64,000 nucleotides of DNA from Chrysophaeum taylorii (GCA_029834535.1 JAQMWT010000314.1:620001-684000); one strand, 5' to 3'; positions 12,701 to 27,700 are shown, counted from the first letter of the stretch. Notes: a model not told the origin generated them from the letters alone. Program-made: numbers and translations.

Positions 12701-15700
12701 CTCATCTTCAGCTCGGGAAGCTCGTGTACCGGGAACAGTGGCGCACTGCTCATTGGTTCGGGAACAGCTACTGCCGGATCTGGCGGCTCGGTGAGTATTG
12801 CAGTCGGAAGTGGCACGAGTGGTTCCGGCGGTTCCTGTTGGATTGGAGCTGGCCGCAGCACCTCGAGGTCGGGTGGCACAGTGTGTGTTTACAGTGGCGA
12901 AGGAACTGCAACCAGCAGTGGTTCGATATTCCTGATTACAACGAACACTGGTGTGGCAGGTTCTAGTGGTCTCCTAAGTTTCAGTTCGGGATCTGCCGCA
13001 TCCGGGAATAGTGGCGTCGTGCTCATTGGTACTGGTACCGCAACGGGAGGTCGTGCTGGTGCAATAAGTATAACCGCAGGAAGCGGAACTAGTGGATCTG
13101 GCGCTGACGTCTGTATTGGTGCTGGTCGAAGCACTGCCTACACAGGCGGCGCCATCAAAATGTCAGCAGGCGAAGGCACAGCAACCACCACTGGTTCGAT
13201 ATACATCACTTCAGCCAACAGTGGTGTATCAGGTTCAAGCGGCATTCTTGTCTTCAGTTCGGGGTCGGCCATGGGTGGAAACTCGGGTGCTGTCTTGTTA
13301 GGATCTGGAATAGCAACACAAGGTCGTGCAGGTTCGCTGTGCCTCTGTGTTGGCAGCGGAACAAGCGGCACAGGTGGAGATGTTGTCATGGGATCAGGAG
13401 GTAGTACAACGGCAAGCGGTGGCACACTTTATGTTGCGACGGGAGAAGGTACTGCTTCAAGCAGCGGGGTGCTTTGTATTCGCACAGCCAACGCGGGAAT
13501 AGGCGGTTCAAGTGGACAACTCACTTTCAGCTCGGGCACGTCGAACGGCGGTAACTCTGGCTGTGTACTGATTGGGTCCGGCGCGTCTTCTTCTGGCCGT
13601 GGCGGATTTGTTTCCCTGGCAGTCGGTAGTGGTACCAGTGGTGTTGGAGGTGCCTTGAGGTTTCAAGCTGGACGAAGTACTAGCGTTAGCGGAGGTAGCA
13701 TGATGATGACAAGTGGCGAGGGAACATCTTCAAGTAGTGGCAACATTGTGCTTTACACAGCGAATAGTGGTATCGTTGGCTCCAGTGGCTATCTTGTGTT
13801 CAGCTCTGGTACGGCAATTGGGGGCAACAGTGGCCTCGTCAATATTGCCACAGGCGCTGCAAGTGCTGGTCGCGGCGGCGCTGTGCAGATTACGGTGGGC
13901 AGTGGCACGAGCGGTGCAGGTGGTTGCTTGTACCTTCAATCAGGACGGTCCGCATCAGCAAGTGGGGGTTCAGTTCAAATCAAGACTGGGGAAGGAACCA
14001 CGACGAGCAGTGGGCGCATTTTAATTCAGAGTGCTAACTCAGGCATAGCCGGTGTCAGCGGTTGTCTAATTTTCAGCTCCGGCTCAGCAAAATCTGGGAA
14101 CAGCGGGTGCATCATTGTCGGATCGGGCGCATCCTCCGGCGGACGGGGCGGTGCGATCGGCATACATGTTGGCAGCGGTACTAGTGGTGCTGGAGGGCTG
14201 CTCAATCTTGCCGCTGGGCGCAGTACGACTGTTTCTGGTGGCTGTTTGTCACTTACGAGCGGGGAAGGCACAGCGTCGAGTAGTGGTCAGATATCCATCC
14301 AAACGGCAAACAGCGGTGTTGCTGGTTGTAGCGGCCGACTTGTCTTCAGCAGTGGTTCCTCACAAACTGGGAACAGCGGCGAGTTGTTCCTTGGCTCTGG
14401 CGCGGCCACAGGCGGTCGCGGGGGCGAATTAACAATGAGTGTAGGAAGTGGGACGAGCGGTGCCGGAGGAAGCGTCTCGCTTTTCTCTGGGCGAAGTACG
14501 ACTGTGACAGGTGGCCAGATGATTTTTACCTCGGGGGAGGGCACTGCGACGAGCAGCGGCGCGATCCACATTCATACTGCGAACAGTGGTGTGAACGGCG
14601 CAAGCGGCATGCTCGTGTTTAGCTCAGGCTCATCGCAGACAGGGAACAGCGGGGCAATCCTTCTGGGATCTGGTGCCGCGTCTTCCGGTCGAGGGGGGCA
14701 CGTGACGGTGAGTGTGGGGAGTGGGACAAGTGGCGCTGGAGGTTCTGTCAGTATCCTCGCAGGACGAAGCACGGTCCTCACAGGTGGAGTCGTCGTCGTT
14801 GAATCTGGAGAAGGGACGGCCACGAGCAGTGGCGCCATTCTGGTTCGCAGCGCTAATGCCGGTGTGCAAGGCACGAGTGGTCTCCTCGTCTTCAGTTCAG
14901 GAACTTCGACCGCGGGGAACAGCGGCGCACTGCTGCTAGGCTCTGGAGACGCCACCGGGGGTATGGGTGGTGCGGTCAGGATCAGCGTCGGGAGTGGGAC
15001 AAGCGGCTTTGGCGGCGCGGTTTCGCTTGTCGCGGGACGCAGCACCGCTAAATCTGGTGGTGCCATCAAAATTCATAGCGGTGAAGGGACGACGAGCAGC
15101 AGTGGCTCCATTTTTATCACGACTGCCAACTCGGGCGTGGCCGGCGCTAGTGGGTGTCTGGTATTTAGCTCGGGTTCGTCCAAGACAGGGAACACGGGAA
15201 TGTTTTGCATCGGTTCTGGAGCTGCAAGCGCCGGGCGAGGTGGTGCGATCACCATCACATCGGGAAGTGGAACGAGCGGTGCCGGAGGATCTATTTTCGT
15301 CGCGGCGGGCAGGAGTACAGTTCACTCAGGTGGATGCATCCAGATTTGCTCGGGTGAAGGAACAGCCACCAGCAGCGGTTCCATTCATGTAATGTCCGCT
15401 AACAGTGGCGTTGAAGGTTCCAGCGGATATCTCGTCTTTAGCTCAGGCTCAGCAGATTCGGGCAATACTGGAGCGATTCTCCTTGGAACTGGAGCGGCAT
15501 CTGCTGGTCGTGGTGGGCGCGTCAGCATGACTGTTGGGAGTGGCACCAGCGGTTGCGGAGGAAATGTGGACCTTGCATCAGGACGAAGCACTTCAGCGAG
15601 TGGTGGAGCAATGGTTGTCACCACGGGGGAAGGTACAGCCACAAGCAGTGGAGCTCTTTACATGCAGACGGCTAACAGCGGTGCGGTCGGTGCAAGTGGG

Positions 15701-18700
15701 CTTCTGGTCTTCAGCTCAGGATCTTCGAATGCTGGGAATAGTGGTGCTCTCCTTCTGGGATCCGGTGCTGCGTCGTCGGGTCGCAGTGGGGCAGTGAGTC
15801 TAGCAGTCGGCAGCGGCACTAGCGGTGCAGGTGGCGCTTTGAGCATGGTTGCCGGTCGGAGTACTTCTGTGACAGGCGGCGCGCTTGTTCTGACTTCGGG
15901 CGAAGGGACAGCAACCAGTAGTGGCATCATTGCGATAGTCTCGGCGAACGCGGGTGTCCAAGGTGGAAGTGGGGTGCTCACCTTTAGCTCGGGAAGTTCG
16001 CGTACGGGAAACAGCGGTTCTTTGATGTTGGGCTCGGGTGTGGCAACTGCGGGCTCGGGCGGCTCGGTGAGTATTGCAGTCGGGAGCGGAACGAGCGGCT
16101 CGGGTGGTGGGCTGTCATTGGTATCTGGACGCAGCACTGTAGGATCTGGTGGTACGGTTCACGTTGAAAGCGGCGAGGGCACTGCAACGAGTAGCGGAGC
16201 TGTGCACATTCGCAGTGCAAACTCTGGTGTTGGTGGTACAAGTGGATGCCTAGTGTTTAGCACTGGGTCATCCAAGGCAGGGAATAGCGGGATGGTCTGT
16301 ATAGGCTCGGGAGCTGCGACTGGAGGTCGTGGCGGTGCAATGTACATCAGTGCCGGCAGTGGCACGAGCGGCGCAGGAGGCATGGTGAGCGTCACCACTG
16401 GCAGAAGCACCGTGCACACTGGAGGAGCGTTAGCTCTGTTTGCGAGCGAAGGAACCGCGACGAGTAGCGGCGCGTTGTTTGTGTGCACAGCAAATGGCGG
16501 CGTCGCGGGAACAAGTGGCCTTCTTGTATTCAGCTCCGGGACTTCGAAAACTGGGAATTCGGGTGCAATGAACTTTGGATCCGGTGTTGCAACGGGCGGC
16601 TGCGGCGGAGCAGTAACTATAAGCGTCGGGAGTGGTACAAGTGGTGCGGGTGGCATTTTGTTCATTGCTTCGGGGCGCAGTACGTCATCCACTGGTGGAC
16701 TGATGAGACTGGAGACTGGTGAAGGTACAGCGACCAGTAGTGGGATGCTTGCCGTGGGATCGGCAAACGCCGGCGTGGCTGGAGTGAGCGGTCTGCTAAT
16801 ATTTAGCTCGGGATCTGCGGCCAGCGGAAACAGCGGATGCGTAATGATCGGCTCGGGAACCGCCTCGTCCGGCCGTAGTGGTGCCGTAACTTTGAGTATC
16901 GGCAGTGGCACGAGTGGTGCTGGTGGAGAACTGACATTGCAGTCTGGTCGTAGTACTTCTGCAACTGGAGGTGCGGTCATCATAAATAGTGGTGAAGGAA
17001 CGGCTTCAAGTAGCGGTGCAATGTATATTCAGAGTGCAAACAGCGGCGTTAGCGGGACGAGCGGATGCTTAGTTTTTAGTTCTGGATCCGCAATGAGCGG
17101 AAACAGCGGCTTGTTGAGCATCGGGACAGGGGTGTCTACGGCTGGACGGGGTGGCGCAGTGAAGATCGCTGTCGGCAGCGGCACGAGTGCAGCTGGTGGT
17201 TTTGTCAAGATTGAATCGGGACGTAGTACCAGCCACAGCGGCGGGGTGCTGCAATTGACTACAGGCGAAGGCACTGCCACGAGCAGCGGTGGTGTCATCG
17301 TGACATCAGCGAATAGTGGTGTTACAGGAGTGAGCGGCAGGCTTGTTTTCAGCTCGGGAAGTACATCTGTTGGAAACTCGGGTTGTCTAGTCGTCGCTTC
17401 TGGTGCGAGCACTGGCGGCAGAGGCGGTGCGGTTATCATCAGCGCGGGCAGCGGTACGAGCGGCTCCGGAGGCATCATAGACGTGAACGCTGGTCGTAGC
17501 ACTGTACATAGTGGGGGAAGCGTCGTCATTAAGAGCGGCGAGGGTACAGCGTCGAGTAGTGGTATGTTGGTTATCCAAAGTAGTAATTCCGGCGTTGCTG
17601 GAGTGAGTGGCTGCCTCGTGTTCAGTAGCGGCTCGGCCACGAATGGAAACAGCGGATGCGTTATGATTGGCACCGGTGCCGCAACGTCAGGCCGCGGGGG
17701 TGCAGTTGCGATCCATCTCGGGAGCGGTACGAGCGGAGCTGGAGGCGGTTTGAGTGTATCCGCTGGTAGAAGTACTTCCGTCTCAGGCGGGTGCATTGCT
17801 GTGACCAGCGGCGAAGGGACTGCTACGAGTAGCGGCCAGATCTCTATCCAAACGTCGAACAGCGGCGTCTCTGGAACGAGCGGTCGATTGGTCTTCAGCA
17901 GTGGTTCCTCAAACACTGGCAACAGCGGCCACCTGTGTGTTGGTTCTGGTGCTTCGACCGCTGGTCGTGGTGGGGCCGTCACACTAGGTGTAGGGAGTGG
18001 CACTAGTGGAAGTGGTGGCGTGCTGAGTATGCAATCTGGACGCAGCACGGTTCATACTGGCGGCACGTTAAGACTCACTACAGCCGAAGGTACTGCCACA
18101 AGCAGTGGAGCTCTTTACATGCAGACGGCTAACGGCGGCGTGAGCGGTGCAAGTGGGCTTCTGGTGTTCAGCTCAGGATCCTCGAATGCTGGGAATAGTG
18201 GGGCGCTCCTTCTGGGATCAGGCGCGTCATCATCGGGTCGCAGTGGGACAGTCAGGCTAACAGTTGGTAGCGGAACCAGCGGCGCAGGTAGCTGCTTAAG
18301 CGCGGACGCCGGTCGGAGTACTTCTCTGACAGGCGGTGCGCTTGTCGTAACTTCAGGCGAAGGGACGGCAACCAGTAGCGGCATCATCGCAATAGTCTCG
18401 GCGAACGCGGGAGTCCAAGGTACAAGTGGGATGCTCATCTTCAGCTCGGGAAGTTCTTGTACGGGAAACAGTGGAATGTTAATGTTTGGTACGGGAATTG
18501 CGACCGCCGGATCCGGCGGCTCGGTTCGACTGACAGTTGGGAGTGGTACAAGCGGCCTCGGTGGCAAGTTGGCTTTGATGTCTGGACGTAGCACGGTAAA
18601 GTCTGGCGGTTCTATCCATGTGGAGAGTGGCGAAGGCACTGCGACGAGCAGTGGAGCCGTGCGCATTCGTAGTGCAAACTCTGGCGTTGGTGGATCCAGC

Positions 18701-21700
18701 GGATGCCTAGTGTTCAGCACTGGGTCATCCAGGGCAGGCAATAGCGGCATGTTCTGTTTAGGCTCCGGTGCAGCGACCGGAGGTTGTGGCGGGGCAATAT
18801 GCATTAGCGCCGGCAGTGGCACGAGCGGCACAGGAGGCGCGGTGAGCATCACCACCGGCAGAAGCACCTTGCACACTGGAGGAGCGTTGGCTTTGTTTGC
18901 GAGCGAAGGAACCGCGACGAGTAGCGGCTCGTTGTTCGTGAGCACAGCAAATAGCGGTGTTACGGGAACGAGTGGCCTCCTTGTTTTCAGTTCCGGGACG
19001 TCGGAAACTGGGAACTCTGGTGCGATAATGTTAGGATCGGGTGTCGGAACAGCTGGCCGTGGAGGAACAGTAAGTTTCAGCGTCGGAAGTGGAACAAGTG
19101 GCGCGGGTGGCGCATTGTCCGTTGTTTCGGGTCGCAGTACGTCAGCTACTGGTGGAATGATGCGACTCGAGACGGGTGAAGGCACGGCGACCAGTAGTGG
19201 GATGCTCGCTGTGCAATCGGCAAACGCCGGCGTGGCTGGAACAAGCGGCATGCTTATCTTTAGCTCTGGATCTGCAGTCGGCGGTAACAGCGGGTGCGTT
19301 ATGATTGGCTCGGGAGGTGCATCATCTGGCAGGGGTGGTGCGGTGACTTTGAGCATTGGTAGCGGCACGAGCGGCGCTGGCGGAGAACTTGCTTTGCAGT
19401 CTGGTCGGAGTACTTCGGCCACTGGAGGCGCGTGCATCGTAAATAGTGGTGAAGGAACGGCCTCGACTAGCGGCACAATCATCATTCAGAGCGCCAATAG
19501 CGGTGTGAACGGAGCGAGCGGATTCTTGGTCTTCAGTTCTGGATCATCGAAGGGTGGAAACAGCGGCATGATCAGCATTGGTACGGGGTCGTCGACAGCC
19601 GGCCGTGGCGGTGCGGTGAAGATCGCTGTTGGCAGCGGCACGAGTTCTGCTGGTGGCATCGTCAAGATTGAATCGGGGCGAAGTACCAGTCACAGCGGTG
19701 GATGTCTGCAACTTTCCGCTGGAGAAGGCACTGCCACGAGCAGCGGTAGTATCATCGTCACGACAGGGAATAGCGGGGTTGCTGGAGTGAGTGGCAAGCT
19801 TGTCTTCAGCTCGGGAAGTGCCGCGGCCGGAAACTCGGGGTGCCTAATTGTCGCTTCTGGCGCTAGCACTGGTGGCAGAGGCGGTGCAGTTATCATCCAC
19901 GTAGGCAGTGGCACCAGTGGCTCAGGAGGTATCATTGACGTGTGCGCTGGTCGTAGCACTGTACACAGCGGCGGCTGCATCGCCTTTGAAAGCGGCGAAG
20001 GTACAGCGTCGAGTAGTGGTATGTTGGTTGTCCAAAGTAGTAATTCCGGTGTTGCTGGAGTGAGTGGCTGCCTCGTGTTCAGCAGCGGCTCAGCGAATAA
20101 TGGAAACAGCGGATGCGTTATGATTGGCACCGGTGTCGCAACGTCAGGCCGCGGCGGTGCGGTTGCGATCCACATTGGGAGCGGTACGAGCGGAGCTGGA
20201 GGCGGTTTGAGTGTATCCGCTGGTAGAAGTACTTCCGTCTCAGGCGGGTGCATTGCCGTGACCAGCGGCGAAGGGACTGCTACGAGTAGCGGCCAGATCT
20301 CTATCCAAACGTCGAACAGCGGCGTCTCTGGAACGAGCGGTCGATTGGTCTTCAGCAGTGGTTCCTCAAACATTGGCAACAGCGGCCACCTGTGTGTGGG
20401 TTCTGGTGCTTCGACCGCTGGTCGTGGTGGGGGCGTCACACTAGGTGTAGGGAGTGGCACTAGTGGAAGTGGTGGCGTGCTGAGTATGCAATCTGGACGC
20501 AGCACGGTTCATACTGGCGGCGCGGTTGGATTCACCGCAGCTGAAGGTACTGCCGCAAGCAGTGGAGCTTTTTACATCCAGACAGCCAACAGCGGTGTGA
20601 GTGGTGTTAGCGGGCTTCTGGTTTTCAGCTCGGGGTCTACGAGCGCTGGAAATAGTGGTGCGCTCTTTCTGGGATCCGGTGCTGCGTCGTCGGGCCGCGG
20701 TGGGACAGTGAGGCTAGCAGTAGGTAGCGGCACGAGCGGCACAGGCGGCTGTTTGCTAGCGGACGCCGGTCGAAGTACTTCTGTGACAGGCGGTACGCTT
20801 GTCGTGACTTCGGGCGAAGGGACGACATCCAGTAGTGGTATCATCGCGATAGTCTCGGCAAACGCGGGTGTCCAAGGTGCAAGTGGCGTGCTCATCTTTA
20901 GCTCGGGCAGTTCGTGTACAGGAAACAGTGGTTCTTTGATGTTGGGCTCGGGTGTGGCAACTGCGGGCTCGGGCGGCTCGGTGAGTATTGCAGTCGGGAG
21001 TGGTACGAGCGGCTCGGGTGGTGGGCTGACATTGGCATCTGGACGCAGCTCCGTAAAATCTGGTGGTACAGTTCGGGTTCAAAGCGGTGAGGGCACTGCA
21101 ACGAGTAGCGGAGCTGTGCACATTCGCAGTGCAAACTCTGGTGTTGGTGGAACAAGTGGGTGCCTAGTGTTTAGCACTGGATCATCTCAGGCAGGGAATA
21201 GCGGCATGGTCTGTATAGGCTCGGGAGCTGCGACTGGAGGTCGTGGCGGAGCAATACTCATCAGTACCGGCAGTGGCACGAGCGGGGCAGGAGGCGCGGT
21301 GAGCATCACCACCGGCAGAAGCACCGTGCACACTGGAGGAGCGTTAGCTCTGTTTGCGAGCGAAGGAACCGCGACGAGTAGCGGCTCGTTGTTCGTGCGC
21401 ACAGTAAATAGCGGTGTCGCGGGAACGAGTGGCCTTCTTGTTTTCAGTTCCGGGACGTCGAAAACTGGGAACTCTGGTGCGCTAATGCTTGGATCGGGTG
21501 TTGGAACTACTGGCCGTGGAGGAGCAGTAACTATCAGCGTCGGAAGTGGTACAAGTGGCGCTGGTGGCGTGTTTTCCATCAATTCAGGACGCAGTACATC
21601 AGCTACCGGCGGATTGATGCGACTCGAGACGGGTGAAGGTACCACAACGAGTAGTGGAATGATCGCAGTGCGATCTGCAAATGCCGGCGTGGCTGGTACG

Positions 21701-24700
21701 AGCGGTCGGCTGATATTCAGCTCTGGATCTGCCGTCGGTGGCAACAGTGGCTGCGTGATGGTCGGCTCTGGCGCCGCATCTTCGGGCCGCGGTGGTTCAG
21801 TGTCGTTGACCGTCGGGAGCGGCACAAGTGGCGCTGGCGGTGAACTGGCCATACAGCCGGGTTGTAGTACATCAGTAAGTGGAGGTTCTATCATCGTGTA
21901 TAGCGGTGAAGGGACGGCTTCGAGTAGCGGCACAATCGTCATTGAGACCGCCAATAGCGGCGTGAGCGGGGCAAGTGGATGCTTGGTCTTCAGTTCTGGA
22001 TCCTCGAAGAGTGGAAACAGCGGCATGATCAGTATTGGAACAGGCGCATCGACAGCGGGCCGTGGCGGTGCGGTGAAGATCGCCGTTGGTAGCGGCACGA
22101 GTTCTGCTGGTGGCATCATCAAGATTGAATCAGGGCGAAGTACCAGCCACAGCGGTGGACTTCTGCAACTTTCCACTGGGGAAGGAACTGCCACGAGCAG
22201 CGGTAGCATCATCGTCACGACAGCGAATAGCGGGGATGCCGGAGTAAGTGGCAAACTCGTTTTCAGCTCGGGACGTGCAACGGGCGCAAACTCGGGTTGT
22301 CTATCAGTTGCGTCTGGCACGAGCACTGGTGGTAAAGGCGGTGCGGTCATCATCAGCGTAGGCAGTGGCACCAGTAGCTCTGGAGGTATCATCAACATAT
22401 GCTCTGGTCGTAGCACTGCTCACAGCGGCGGAAGCGTCGCCATAGAGAGCGGCGAAGGTACAGCGTCGAGTAGTGGCATGTTGGTTATCCAAAGTAGTAA
22501 TTCGGGCATTTCTGGCGTGAGTGGTTGCCTCTTGTTCAGCAGCGGCTCGGCCACGAATGGAAACAGCGGATGCGTTATGATTGGCAGCGGTGTTGCAACG
22601 TCAGGCCGCGGCGGTGAGGTTGCGATCCACATCGGGAGCGGTACTAGCGGAGCTGGAGGCGTTTTGAGTGTATTTGCTGGTAGAAGTACTTGCATGTCAG
22701 GCGGGTGCGTTGTCGTTACCAGTGGCGAAGGGACTGCTTCAAGTAGTGGCCAGATCTCCATCCAAACGTCGAACAGTGGTGTATCTGGAACGAGCGGTCG
22801 ATTGGTCTTCAGCAGTGGTTCCTCAAACACTGGCAACAGCGGCCACCTGTGTGTGAGTTCTGGTGCTTCGACCGCTGGTCGTGGTGGGGGCGTCACACTA
22901 GGTGTAGGGAGTGGCACTAGTGGAAGTGGCGGCGTGCTGAGTATGCAATCTGGACGCAGCACGGTTCATACTGGGGGCACGTTAAGAATCACTACAGCCG
23001 AAGGTACTGCCACAAGCAGTGGAGCTCTTTACATGCAGACGGCTAACAGCGGTGCGGTCGGTGCAAGTGGGCTTCTGGTCTTCAGCTCAGGATCTTCGAA
23101 TACTGGGAATAGTGGTGCGCTCCTTCTGGGATCCGGTGCTGCGTCGTCGGGTCGCAGTGGGGCAGTGAGTCTAGCAGTCGGCAGCGGCACGAGCGGTGCC
23201 GGTGGCGCTTTGAGCATGGTCGGCGGTCGGAGTACTTCTGTGACAGGCGGTGCGCTTGTCGTGACTTCAGGCGAAGGGACGATATCCAGCAGTGGCATCA
23301 TCACGATAGTCTCGGCGAACGCTGGTGTTCAAGGTGGAAGTGGGATGCTCATCTTTAGCTCTGGAAGTTCGCGTACGGGAAACAGCGGATCGTTGATGTT
23401 GGGTTCGGGTGGGGCAACTGCCGGCACAGGCGGCTCGGTGAGTATTACAGTCGGGAGCGGTACGAGCGGCTCAGGTGGTGGGCTGACATTGGCATCTGGA
23501 CGCAGCACCGTAAAATCTGGTGGTACAGTTCGGGTTGAAAGTGGCGAGGGCACTGCAACGAGTAGCGGAGCTGTTCACATTCGCAGTGCAAACTCTGGTG
23601 TTGGTGGAACAAGTGGGTGCCTAGTGTTTAGCACTGGATCATCTCAGGCAGGAAATAGCGGCATGGTCTGTATGGGCTCGGGAGCTGCGACTGGAGGTCG
23701 TGGCGGAGCAATACTCATCAGTGCCGGCAGTGGCACGAGCGGCGCAGGAGGCGCGGTGAGCATCACCACCGGCAGAAGCACCGTGCACACTGGAGGAGCG
23801 TTATCTCTGTTCGCGAGCGAAGGAACCGCGACGAGTAGCGGCTCGTTGATTGTGCGCACAGCAAACAGCGGCGTCGCAGGAACGAGTGGCCTTCTTGTAT
23901 TCAGCTCGGGGACATCGAAAACTGGAAACTCGGGTGTGATAATGCTCGGAACGGGTGTTGGAACGATTGGCCATGGAGGAGCAGTGACTATCAGCGTCGG
24001 AAGTGGTACAAGTGGCGCGGGTGGCGTGTTGTCTGTCGCTTCAGGACGCAGTACGTCAGCAACGGGCGGACTGGTGCGCCTAGAGACGGGCGAAGGCACG
24101 GCAACCAGTAGTGGTAATCTTATGGTGCGATCGGCAAACGCCGGCGTGGCTGGAACAAGCGGTCTGCTTATCTTTAGCTCTGGATCTGCGGTCAACGGCA
24201 ATAGTGGGTGCGTGATGATTGGTTCCGGCGCCGCATCTTCGGGCCGCGGTGGTGCGTTGACGTTGAGCGTCGGAAGCGGGACGAGTGGTGCTGGCGGAGA
24301 ACTGATGTTTCGGTCTGGTCAAAGTACCTGCTTAACTGGTGGTGTCGTCATCGTGAATAGCGGTGAAGGGACGGCATCGAGTAGCGGTGCGATTTTTGTT
24401 AAGAGTGCAAACAGCGGGGTCAGCGGCACGAGTGGATGTTTGGTCTTCAGTTCTGGATCTGCAAAAAGTGGAAACAGCGGCATGATCAGTATTGGGACGG
24501 GGGCGTCTACGGCTGGACAGGGTGGCGCCTTGAGAATAGTCGTTGGCAGCGGCACAAGTGGCTCCGGAGGCAGCATCAATGTGTGTGCTGGTCGTAGCAC
24601 TGTACACAGCGGCGGAAGTGTTGTTCTCCATGGTGGTGAGGGCACAGCGACGAGCAGTGGTATGCTGGTTATCCAAAGTACCAATTCTGGTGCCGCTGGA

Positions 24701-27700
24701 GTCAGTGGGTGCCTCGTGTTCAGCAGTGGCTCTGCAAACAATGGAAACAGCGGATGCGTGGCGATCGGCACAGGTGCCGCATCGTCGGGTCGTGGTGGTG
24801 CGGTTGCGATTCACGTCGGGAGTGGTACGAGTGGAGCTGGTGGAACTGTGAGCGTGTCAGCTGGTAGAAGTACTTCCGTCTCGGGCGGCCATGTTGCCGT
24901 GATCAGCGGCGAAGGTACAGCCTCGAGTAGCGGCCAGATCATTATCCATACATCGAACAGCGGCGTCTCTGGAACGAGTGGTTTTTTGGTCTTCAGCAGT
25001 GGTTCCTCAAACGGTGGCAACAGTGGCAACTTGTGCGTGGGCACTGGTGCTTCGACCGCTGGTCGTGGTGGGGCCGTCACGCTTGCTGTCGGAAGTGGCA
25101 CCAGTGGAAGTGGTGGCGTGTTCAGTATGCGATCCGGACGCAGCACGGTTCATACCGGAGGCACGATGGGATTTACTTCAGGCGAAGGTACTACCACAAG
25201 CAGTGGAGCTTTGTACATCCAGACGGCAAACAGCGGTGTGGGCGGTGTTAGCGGGCTTCTCGTTTTTAGCTCGGGATCCTCGAATGCTGGGAACAGTGGG
25301 GGACTCCTTCTTGGATCCGGTGTTGCATCATCGGGTCGCGGCGGGATAGTTAACCTAGCAGTCGGTAGCGGCACTAGCGGTGCAGGCGGTTCTTTGAGTG
25401 CTGACGCCGGCCGGAGTACTTCACTAACAGGCGGCACGCTTGTCGTGACATCGGGTGAAGGGACGGCAACCAGCAGTGGCATCATTGCGATAGTCTCGGC
25501 GAACGCGGGTGTCCAAGGTGCAAGCGGGATGCTTATCTTCAGTTCGGGGAGTTCGTGTACAGGAAACAGCGGAACGTTGATGTTGGGCTCGGGTGTCGCG
25601 ACTGCTGGCTCCGGAGGGTCGGTGAGCTTGGCAGTGGGAAGTGGTACGAGCGGCTTCGGCGGTGGGCTGACATTGGCATCTGGACGCAGCACCGTAAAAT
25701 CTGGCGGTGCGATCCTTGTGGAAAGCGGCGAGGGCACTGCAACGAGTAGCGGTGCTGTGCACATTCGCAGTGCAAACTCTGGTGTTGGTGGAGCAAGTGG
25801 GTGCTTAATGTTTAGCACTGGGTCATCCCAGGCAGGAAATAGCGGCATGTTCTGTCTAGGCTCCGGTGCAGCTACTGGAGGTCGTGGGGGAGCAATACGC
25901 ATCAGCGCCGGCAGTGGCACGAGCGGCACAGGAGGCGTGATGAGCATCACTACCGGCAGGAGCACCGTGCACACTGGAGGAACGTTGGCTCTGTTTGCAA
26001 GCGAAGGGACCGCGACGAGTAGCGGCTCGTTGTTCGTGCGCACGTCAAATAGTGGTGTCTCTGGAACGAGTGGACTTCTCGTGTTCAGCTCCGGTTCTTC
26101 AAATAATGGGAATGCGGGTGCGATCTTGCTGGGATCAGGTACTGGAACCAGTGGTCGCGGAGGAGCTGTGACTTTCAGTGTCGGAAGTGGCACCAGTGGC
26201 GCAGGTGGCGTGCTGTCCATCATTTCAGGGCGCAGTACATCAGCTACCGGCGGATTGATGCTACTAGAAACGGGTGAAGGCACCGCGACAAGTAGTGGAA
26301 ATCTCTTTGTACGTACGGCAAACGCCGGCGTTGCCGGAATGAGCGGTATGCTGATTTTTAGTTCGGGATCTGCGGTCAGCGGTAACAGCGGGTGCGTGAT
26401 AATCGGCTCGGGCACTGCGTCGTCCGGCCGCGGTGGTGCCATAACCTTGAGTATCGGCAGTGGCACGAGTGGTGCCGGCGGAGAACTAGCATTGCAGTCC
26501 GGGAGAAGTACCACAGTCACTGGAGGCGCGGTCATCGTGAGTAGCGGTGAAGGAACGGCGTCGACAAGCGGTGCAATTCATATTCAGAGCGCCAACAGCG
26601 GTGCAAGCGGTACGAGCGGATGCTTGGTTTTCAGCTCTGGATCCGCGCAGAGTGGAAACAGCGGCTTGATCAGCATCGGGACAGGGGCGTCTACGGCTGG
26701 ACGGGGTGGCGCGGTGAAGATTGCCGTCGGTAGCGGCACGAGTGCAGCTGGTGGTCCTGTCAAGATTGAATCGGGACGTAGTACCAGCCACAGCGGCGGG
26801 GTCCTGCAATTGACTACGGGCGAAGGCACTGCCACGAGTAGCGGTAGCGTCATCGTTACGTCAGCGAATAGCGGGGTTGCAGGAGTGAGCGGCAGGCTTG
26901 TTTTCAGCTCGGGAAGTGCGACGGGCGGAAATTCGGGTTGTCTATCGGTCGCAACTGGCACGAGCACTGGTGGTAGAGGCGGTGCGGTCATCATAAGCGT
27001 GGGCAGCGGTACGAGTGGCTCCGGAGGCATCGTCGAGGTGTGCGCTGGTCGTAGCACTGTACACAGCGGCGGCAGTGTTGCTCTCCAAGGTGGTGAGGGC
27101 ACTGCGACGAGCAGTGGCATGCTGGTTATCCAAAGTAGCAATTCTGGTGTCGCTGGAGTCAGTGGGTGCCTCGTGTTCAGCAGTGGATCCGCAAAGAATG
27201 GAAACAGCGGATGCGTGGCGATCGGCACAGGTGCCGCATCGTCGGGTCGTGGTGGTGCGGTTGCGATTCACGTCGGGAGTGGTACGAGTGGAGTTGGTGG
27301 AACTGTGAGCGTGTCAGCTGGTAGAAGTACTTCCGTCTCGGGCGGCCATGTTGCCGTGATCAGCGGCGAAGGTACAGCCTCGAGTAGCGGCCAGATCATT
27401 ATCCATACATCGAACAGCGGCGTCTCTGGAACGAGTGGTTTTTTGGTCTTCAGCAGTGGTTCCTCAAACGGTGGCAACAGTGGCAACTTGTGCGTGGGCA
27501 CTGGTGCTTCGACCGCTGGTCGTGGTGGGGCCGTCACGCTTGCTGTCGGAAGTGGCACCAGTGGAAGTGGTGGCGTGTTCAGTATGCGATCCGGACGCAG
27601 CACGGTTCATACCGGAGGCACGATGGGATTTACTTCAGGCGAAGGTACTACCACAAGCAGTGGAGCTTTGTACATCCAGACGGCAAACAGCGGTGTGGGC

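Larger units (their letters stand above)
8597..15694 (+). repeat. Individual 273-bp units before the higher-order array
   Basis: There are 26 units of exactly 91 residues. Most differ from their neighbours at the variable positions of each rung, so no short higher-order period is evident, except for the 12-unit-offset duplication listed separately. Units near 12.42 and 12.69 kb already resemble types 2 and 3 of the nine-unit repeat that starts at 15695, so the ancestor of that repeat may lie here. Confidence 0.75.

Noticed and set aside
10749-15658. Insertion sequence or transposon as cause of the duplicated block
   Set aside because: The block has no transposase, no terminal inverted repeats and no target-site duplications. 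It begins and ends at equivalent points of the repeat unit, as homologous recombination would give.
22793-24976. Pseudogene or damage signal at the shortened copies
   Set aside because: The shortened and lengthened copies differ by whole 273-bp units and keep the frame, so they are not broken.
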